From NCBI RefSeq assembly GCF_030463565.1, contig NC_134675.1:21101862-21165861 (forward strand): a DNA stretch of 64,000 nucleotides. The letters are read 5' to 3'. Both the position numbers and the translations under genes were made by a program. The notes under the pieces were generated by a model that worked only from the letters and a program-made list of their open reading frames with translations, made no database searches and was not told the origin of the DNA. The DNA comes from Pelecanus crispus. Its lineage: Eukaryota > Chordata > Aves > Pelecaniformes > Pelecanidae. Of the stretch, positions 57,323 to 64,000 are shown piece by piece (position 1 is the first letter of the stretch; each line of letters starts with the position of its first letter).

Positions 57323-57538
57323 CTCATTAGCCTGACTGCTGATGTTCTTTCTTCTTTCTCCTTTTCTCTCGCTTCTTCTCATTTGTAGATCTTCCTCCTG
57401 AAGCTTGAGATTTACCAGCACCTCAGCCACTTCTGCCCTTTCCAGGCTCTGAATCAGTATCACTGTCTGGTTGTAGTAAGGCAAAACGAGATGCCGTGGT
57501 AGGAACTGAACTGATTACAGCTGATGCCATTGCCATGT
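57323..57538 (-). pseudogene. GKAP1: GKAP1 first coding exon with nonsense and frameshift
   Basis: The ATG at 57528-57530 opens MASAVISSVPTTASRFALLQ, the conserved GKAP1 start (a second in-frame ATG lies two codons upstream). TGA at 57423-57425 is codon 36, in a Gly/Arg-rich stretch where a CGA-to-TGA change is likely. The Lys/Arg-rich segment NEKKREKRRKKKEHQQS follows, and then two bases are missing before the conserved AN-E codons, so TAA and TGA appear just before the GAG|GTAAAG donor. Confidence 0.9.
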
Positions 57539-59100
57539 CTGAAATTCTACTGAGATGGCTTCTTTAATGATTAGGCTTCCTGGGAAAGCAGCACAGAAAT
57601 AAGAATGGAAATACTGTTTTACTAAACAATCAATGAATCAATAATTCATATCTGTTTAGCTGCAGCAGTTTTAGATCAGAAGGCATGAGACAGTATAAAA
57701 ATTAACCAATAGTATGATTTCTTTATATTTTAACCAACTACATTGTATTATCTGAAATATCTGAACAAGAAGAACAAAAGGAAAGAATAATTTATAAAAA
57801 CAAAAATTTGAGACTTCAATACATTTTCTCCTGAGAGATTCCATTTAGCGGGGGGTGGGGGGGGAAATAATCAAGTAGAAACCTCTGAAAGAAGATTGCT
57901 TCCATGTTCTGGGGGAAAAACTAGAATAAAAATAAAAGAACATTTTAAAATGCATAGTGCTCCAAAACTGTTTCAGATGCAATCCTTGGAGCCTGATAAA
58001 TACATGATTTGAGAAAGCAAGCAAGTAGATATTATGCAGAGGCAGAGACAACAACAGTCCACCTTGGGTAATATAATTTTTGTTCCCAAGTCACTGGAAA
58101 ATCAACAAGCAATTTTCTTCACAGGAAGGTGAGCCCAGCATTCTGGCTGGTACTGTTCTCAAACATTAAGCACCTATTCTTAGAGCAAATGGCTGAGGGT
58201 GTGTTGGGAGCAGGGCAGAACTGAGAAACTATGGATCAAGGAAAAACAAGTCAAGAACATCTAAAACACCACAAATAATCAGTTCTTGCTATTCTCTTTA
58301 AATGATGAAGCAATACACTAAGTTTGGGTTTTCCTTTGTGTGTGTGGGGGGTGGTGTTTGTTTTTTAAATATATTTTAATACTCAAGAACACTATAGTTA
58401 TCCTGCTTAGGAGCTTAGTTACAGCTGAGGGATGTTGTGCTACTACTACTCTGGAACATGCAATAAATTGAAACCCAGAATTCAAAAAAGGTTAAAGATA
58501 CTTCTTTATGGGGGGGGGACCCCCATCAGAGACAAGTGCTCAGTCATGCTATTAAAAGAACTTACAACACCAGATGTTACTTTTGGCACTGCATCAGTCA
58601 TAAGACTTGAAGTTTGTAAACTCCCTATTGCATTCAGCTTAAGGAAAAAAAAATAATTAAAGTCCACTCCAGTATGACTGTGTCAGCCAAAAGCTTGATA
58701 TTTCTAGTGCTCTGTGTACTAATTGTGATATATTTTGTTCTTAATATAAGTAATTAAATGGCACAACACTGTATTTATTACGTTCACAGCCATTAATGGT
58801 GTCAAATATCCTCAAATATTAGAAACGAATGGACTTATAACTCAAAGCTTTCAAATGAGGAAATATGCTTGCTAGTCCTTTTACAAGATTTTTTTTTCTT
58901 AAACAAGGAATTAAAAGTAATGTTGCTCTTTATTGTGATAGATATGAAGAGTATTAGAAAATTAGTATTGGCATTCTTGAGCTGAAAATATTCTAACTGT
59001 GCTTGAAGAGGCTTGGGGGGGGCAGAAGGGGGGTAAATGGGTCAAATTCGAGAAGGAAATTTTGTAATTCAGCTCAAACTATGATCTGAAAAATCATTTC
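57539..59100. other. No gene recognised; GKAP1 5' side
   Basis: The GKAP1 untranslated first exon and promoter should lie to the right, but no CpG-rich segment is seen up to the window end. Short G runs occur at 57850-57865, 58348 and 58511. KIF27, the expected next gene, was not recognised. Confidence 0.45.
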
Positions 59101-59109
59101 AACCTTTAT

Positions 59110-59742
59110 AGTGCTACTGATACAAAAATTCGTGGATACTATTCCTCAAAGTCCGAACCTCTCCGCAGGAGGAAACAGAGTATTCAGAAAGTTCCCGAAA
59201 TAAAACTCAATAGCAACAAAGTTACTATTAAGCAGGCATTCTTTATTGCAGCGCTGGGCAGCACTGGGGATCGTTCCACCATGAGTGCTCCAACGATTTG
59301 GCAAACTTCCAGAGATTTTATACTATCAAGTTATACATATTCATAGGATTTCTAAGAATTCATCTACATAAACATGAGATCATTATCATATGTAAATGTC
59401 CAATCCGCATGCATAGTCGCCCTCTTTGGAGGTCTTCGGGGGTCCTCTGGTGGTCTCCAATAGTCTTCTTCACTTGTCCGCTAGTTGAACTTTTGGGCTT
59501 CCTTTGTCCATTTATGGTCATTGAATTAGCTCATCAGTCCTTTGGCCTTGGAATGCTACGAAACCAGTTCCTTGAGTGCTTATCTCGGCATGGGGGTCCT
59601 GAGTCTATGTTATTAGTGTTTTACACAGGAAGCCTAACAAGCTTGCTCAGGGTCTGTTTTCAATCATGCCAGACAAGGAGTCACATTCTTCGAAATATGT
59701 GTCTCAGCAGATAACTAAAACTATCTGAGTCAGGTATTGTCA
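59110..59742 (-). mobile_element. Probable LTR of a third retroviral family
   Basis: On the minus strand a TATA box (GTATAAAATCTC, about 59320) is followed about 80 bp later by AATAAAG (about 59253) and a U5-like region with GTTTTATTTCGGGAAC. Arrangement and spacing are those of an LTR. The outer ends are not certain and no target duplication was found. Confidence 0.6.
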
Positions 59743-60373
59743 GAGGTTTATTCCTTTCACTTTCAATTAAGAGTTTGGCAGTCTGAGAAATTTTATGAGT
59801 TGATAACAGTCAGTTGACTCAAACCTATCTACATAAACACAAGACAACACAAGAGAACAGTGAAAGTCTGTGAGAGGAATAAAAGGAAACAAAAAGTGCT
59901 TGTGACACTTAAGCAGCTCATTAACATCTCAAGTTTAAAAAAAAAAAGAGAATCTGAATCCATTTTTGTTGTGCATTAACACTACTCATATTCTTCAAGA
60001 AAGACTTCAATATATCAAGAAAGTAACTATCCCCTCATTTCTGTGTTAGGGAAAAGATCATTGGAGAATGGATTTCAAAGTCACAATATCACTAAGGCAT
60101 AGATACACAGGTGGCAGCAATTCATGAACCAGTTTCAAAACTTTCTGATTTGCAGGATCAGTAGCAGACTATTAGTTTAATTTTTTTTGCAGTCCATTTT
60201 AAGCTATAAGAGTTTGTGAACAGATTTCCTTAAACCAAAAGTACGTATTATTCAGATTCATATATCACCAACATAAGATAAGCATTATACACATGCACCA
60301 TATAATTTTGAGGCAACGAAAAAGCATTTGTTATCTTGGCTAGCAAGTAGTAAATTTAATGCTTTACTCATTT
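59743..60373. other. No gene seen
   Basis: AT-rich DNA with a poly-A tract near 59938-59948. Confidence 0.5.
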
Positions 60374-61656
60374 CACAGAATCACAGACTGGTTGAGGTTG
60401 GAAGGGACCTCTGGAGGTCATCTGGTCCAACACCCCTGCTCCAGCAGGGCCACCTAGAGCCAGTTGCCCAGGACCATGTCCAGATGGCTTTTGAACATCT
60501 CCAAGGAGGGAGACTCCACAACCTCCCTGGGCAACCTGTCCCAGTGCTCAGTCACCCTCACAGTAAAAAAGTCTTTCCTTATGAGCAGACAAGAACCTCC
60601 TGTGTTTCAATTTGTGCCAGTTGCCTCTGGTCCTGTCACTGGGCACCGCTGACAAGAGCCTGGCTCCATCTTCTTTGTACCTTCCCTTCAGGTATTTATA
60701 TACATTGATGAGATTCCTGCCCCCTGCCGAGCCTTCTTTTCTCCAGGCTAAAAAGTCCCAGCTCTCTCAGCCTTTCCTCATATGAGAGATGCTCCAGTCC
60801 TTTCATCATCTTTGCGGCCCTGCACTGGATTCCCTCCAGTATGTCCATGTCTCTCTTGTACTGGGGAGCCCAGAACGGGACACAGGACTCCAGGTGTGGC
60901 CTCACCAGTGCTGAGTAGAGGGGAAGGATCACCTCCCTTGACCTGCTGGCAACACTCCTCCTAATGCAGCCCTGGATACTATTAGCCGCCTTTGCTGCAA
61001 GGGCACACCGCTGGCTCATGTTCAACATGGTGTCCACCAGGGCCTTTTCTGCCAAGCTGCTTTCCAGCTGGGTGGCCCCCCATCATATACTGGTGCATGG
61101 GGTTGTTCTTCCCCAGGTGCAGGACTTTGCACCACTTCCCCTTGTTGAACTGAATGAGGTTCCTGTCAGCTCATTTCTGCAGCCTGTCAAGTTCCCTCTG
61201 GATGGCAGCACAGCCCTCTGGCATATCAGCTACTCCTCCCAGTTCTGAGTCATCAGCAAACTTGCTGAGGGTACACTCTGCCCCATCATCCAGATCATTA
61301 ATGAAGATGTTAAACAGGACTGGACCCAGTATTAACCCCTGGGGTACACTGCTAGCTCCTGGCCTCCAACTAGACTTTGTTCCACTGATCACCACCCTCT
61401 GGATATGGTCATTCAGCCAGCTTTCAATCCACCACACCGTCTGTTTATCCAGCCCATATACATCAATTGTTTGTCTATGAGGATCTTTTGAGACACAGTG
61501 TCACAGGCCTTCCTGAAGTCTAGTTATACTATATCTGCTGCTATCCCCTCACCGACAAAGCCAGTCATTTTGTCATAGAAGTTTATCAAGTTGGTCCCCT
61601 TGGTGAATCCATGCTGACTACTCCTGATGGCTTTCTTGTCCTTCCTGTGCCTGGAA
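60374..61656 (-). mobile_element. CR1 LINE, distinct subfamily
   Basis: The minus strand gives RT and C-terminal blocks in broken frames: [43 protein letters not shown] and [15 protein letters not shown]. The 3' tail (CTGGTTGAGGTTGGAAGGG, then CAGAATCACAG) differs from the other CR1s here. It is 5'-truncated near 61656 where a second CR1 tail begins. Confidence 0.93.
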
Positions 61657-62831
61657 ATAGAATCATAGAATCATAGCATCATAGAATCATAGAATGTTGG
61701 AAAAGACCTTTAAGATCATCCAGTCCAACCATTAACCTAACATTAACCAAGTCCACACTAAACCAATTAAGGGTAGACTAGACTAAACCATGTCCCAAAG
61801 TGCTACGTCTACCCGTTTTTTGAACGCTTCCAGGGATGGTGACTCCACCACCTCTCTGGGCAGCCTGTTCCAATGCTTGACTACCCTTTCCATGAAGAAA
61901 TTTTTCCTAATATCCAATCTAAATCTCCCCTGGTGCAGCTTGAGGCCATTTCCTCTCGTCCTATCGCTAACTACTTGGGAGAAGAGACCAACACCCACCT
62001 CACTACAACCTCCTTTCAGGTAGTTGTAGAGAGCAATAAGGTCTCCCCTCAGCCTCCTCTTCTCCAGGCTAAACAACCCCAGTTCCCTCAGCCGCTCCTC
62101 ATACTGCCTGTGCTCCAGACCCTTCACCAGCCTTGTTGCCCTTCTCTGAACATGCTCCAGCAACTCAATGTCTTCCTTGTATTGAGGGGCCCAAAACTGG
62201 ACACAGTATTCCAGGTGTGGCCTCACCAGCACTGAGTACAGGGGGACAATCACCTCCCTGCTCCTGCTGGCCACACTATTCCTGATACAAGCCAGGATGC
62301 TGTTGGCCTTCTTGGCCACCTGGGCACACTGCTGGCTCATGTTCAGCCGGCTGTCAACCAACACCCCCAGGTCCTTTTCTGCCAGGCAGCTTTCCAGCCA
62401 CTCTTCCCCAAGCCTGTAGTGTTGCATGGAGTTGTTGTGACCCAAGTGCAGGACCCGACACTTGGCCTTGTTGAACCTCATACAGTTGGCCTCGGCCCAT
62501 CGGTCCAGCCTGTCCAGGTCCCTCTGCAGGGCCATCATAGCCTCGAGCAGATCGACACTCCCACCCAACTTGGTGTCATCTGCAAACTTACTGAGGGTGC
62601 ACTCAATCCCCTCATCCAGATCATGATAAAGATATTAAACAAGACTGGCCCCAAAACGGAGCCCTGGGGAACACCTCTCATGACCGGCCGCCAACTGGAC
62701 TTAACTCCATTCACCACAACTCTCTGGGCTCGGCTACCCAGCCAGTTTTTTACCCAGCGAAGACTACACCCGTCCAAGCCATGAGCTGCCAGCTTCCCAA
62801 GGAGAATGCTATGGGAGACTGTGTCAAAGGC
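61657..62831 (-). mobile_element. CR1 LINE 3' part, single tail
   Basis: It is the same subfamily body as the inverted-repeat arms ([39 protein letters not shown]) but with one 3' tail motif only. A one-base loss near 62620 breaks the RT frame. The 5' end is cut inside the [10 protein letters not shown] block at 62831. Confidence 0.95.
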
Positions 62832-62854
62832 ACACATTTCTTGACTTATTCATT

Positions 62855-63270
62855 CAGATGGACCACTCCTGGGCTTGGAGGAGGTGATCCTTGAATGTTA
62901 ACCAGCTTTCTTGGGCCCCTCTTCCCTCCAGGGCCTTATCCCATGGGACTCTACCAAGGAGAGCCCTGAAGAGTCCAAAGTCTGCTCTCCTGAAGTCCAG
63001 GGTTGTGAGCCTGCTTTTCACCCTCCTCCCTTCCCTCAGGATCCCCAACTCCATCATCTCATGGTCACTGCAGCCAGGACTACCTTCAGTCTTTACATTC
63101 CCAACAAGCCCCTTGTTGTTGGCAAGTATGAGGTCTAGCAGAGCATCTCTCCTCGTTGGCTCCTCTATCACTTGGAGGAGGAAGTTGTCATCAATGCACT
63201 CCATGAACCTCCTGGATTGCTTATGCCATGCTGTGTTGTCCCTCCAGGAGATATCATGGTGGTTTAAGTC
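62855..63270 (-). mobile_element. CR1 LINE piece: endonuclease domain
   Basis: The minus strand encodes RFMECIDDNFLLQ-type sequence, then DALLDLILANNKGLVG, CSDHEMMELGI (endonuclease S-D-H motif) and ADFGLFRALLGRVPWD. It follows the RT piece at 62831 with about 25 bases between, and the normal linker and RT start are missing, so the two may be parts of one deleted element or two insertions. Confidence 0.88.
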
Positions 63271-64000
63271 TTTAACTTCAGTTCCCTAAAGCATACTAGG
63301 TGTATTTCAGAAACAAAAGATAGGTCAATGCCCTGAAGAGCTTCAATCTAATTTTAGACACTATGCAACAAGGATTAGAGTAATAAAAGTAACATACTCA
63401 TATACTGTTACTATAACTTGAACCCCCTTTTGTATTGGTTACTTGCATTAACCCACATTTTGCAGGAGAAATAGCTTTTGAAATACTGAAGTTTCAAAAG
63501 CTCTACTGTAAAAAGTCCAACACAAACTAAGAGTTTAACACACATCCACAAACTTATTTTCTTTGAGCTCCAACTGCTTCCCAGTCTGTGCTGAACTTTG
63601 CACATGTGCATGAGTTACCATTTGACTGGCAAGTGTTCAACCACCACTAAGAACTGAACTGTACATCACAGTTTAGGAACCTCTACTCTAATGTTAGTAG
63701 TACACTTTTAAGGATCTGTGGAATAACTGTTTGGCTATATATGTGATGTTTTACTATTTCAAGGAAAACATACTTACAGGCCCAAAATATAAGCCATTTC
63801 CTCTTTAACCACTTCCATCTTCAAATAAAATGCTAATAAAAACCCAAATTTTTCAAAAGCTTTGAAGATAGGATATTATTATACTACAACAGCTCCCACA
63901 TATAATCTACTTGTTTCTACAACAAAAATATGTATTTATAATGTACACTCAATATCCATGCTTAGCGAACACCTTAAGTATTGACCAATTTAAATACCTG
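63271..64000. other. No gene seen
   Basis: AT-rich DNA to the window edge, with no exon or repeat recognised. Confidence 0.5.

Larger units (their letters stand above)
27926..57538 (-). pseudogene. GKAP1: GKAP1 (G kinase-anchoring protein 1), disrupted gene
   Basis: Intact GKAP1 is a Golgi-associated, coiled-coil protein that anchors cGMP-dependent protein kinase I. Nine coding exons are recognisable by protein similarity and splice sites, in the expected order from right to left. The gene cannot make the normal protein, for these reasons: a TGA and a 2-base deletion in the first coding exon (57323-57538); no trace of the exon that should follow 56916-57059 (core [20 protein letters not shown] in human); stops and a lost base in 48657-48808; the exon at 41298-41361 on the opposite strand; and a solo LTR inside 29813-30425. 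Exons at 27926, 31276, 41298, 48201, 50594 and 56916 still lack stops, so loss may be fairly recent. The UBQLN1-GKAP1 order and shared orientation agree with human 9q21. A degenerate W-linked copy of a Z gene is my preferred reading; lineage-specific loss or an assembly problem are alternatives. Confidence 0.9.

Noticed and set aside
57423..57425. TGA in GKAP1 as a selenocysteine codon or assembly slip
   Set aside because: GKAP1 is not a selenoprotein, and the same exon also has a 2-base deletion, with further lesions elsewhere.
57539..64000. KIF27 exons, expected next to GKAP1
   Set aside because: I read both strands for kinesin-like coding exons and recognised none; the stretch holds only LTR, CR1 and AT-rich DNA.

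Overview
This is vertebrate nuclear DNA from a bird. The window is saturated with CR1 LINEs carrying the bird-type 3' tail (ATTCTATGATTCTATGA), avian LTR retroelements and one tRNA-Ile/CR1 SINE, and its two recognisable host genes have spliced exons. I see no bacterial or viral genome organisation.

Host genes. UBQLN1 coding exon 1 (18909-19067, minus) is intact and sits in a CpG island; the rest of that gene must lie left of the window, because no further exon was found between 1 and 18.9 kb. To its right, also read on the minus strand, is GKAP1 (27.9-57.5 kb), recognisable exon by exon but clearly broken. Its first coding exon has an in-frame TGA and a 2-base frameshift. An internal exon has stops, a lost base and a GC donor. 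One exon could not be found. One exon (41298-41361) lies on the opposite strand. The penultimate coding exon is split by a solo LTR with a perfect 5-bp target duplication. The UBQLN1-GKAP1 order matches human 9q21, a region that is Z-linked in birds. A decayed GKAP1 beside an intact UBQLN1 start, in repeat-choked DNA, suggests the female-specific W chromosome; this is inference.

Layout. 1-5.3 kb: LTR remnants, a 1.08-kb solo LTR, a SINE and a 0.56-kb solo LTR. 5.3-11.3 kb: provirus A (ERVL-like gag-pol), whose 5' LTR and leader are inverted against its body. 11.3-18.5 kb: solo LTRs and a CR1 fragment in probable UBQLN1 intron 1. 18.5-19.3 kb: UBQLN1 promoter and exon 1. 19.3-27.6 kb: intergenic DNA with two CR1s and a solo LTR. 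27.7-57.5 kb: the GKAP1 pseudogene. Inside it lie two 2.5-kb inverted-repeat arms (CR1 3' half plus LTR; 31.5-34.0 and 45.1-47.5 kb) enclosing 11 kb with provirus B, CR1 pieces and the flipped exon. Further right in the gene are provirus C (52.2-54.4 kb), a CR1 and another LTR. 57.5-64 kb: an unrelated LTR and three CR1 fragments; no gene recognised.

The three proviruses belong to one family. They have an LTR of about 570 bp with a TATA box, an ATTAAA signal and an expandable ATT tract, and a tRNA-Lys(1,2)-type primer site. An unusual hydrophobic reading frame precedes gag and runs into it in frame. A Thr/Pro-rich repeat and an ERVL-like capsid region follow, and then pol in the same frame after a single UAG. 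No env was seen. All three copies are defective.
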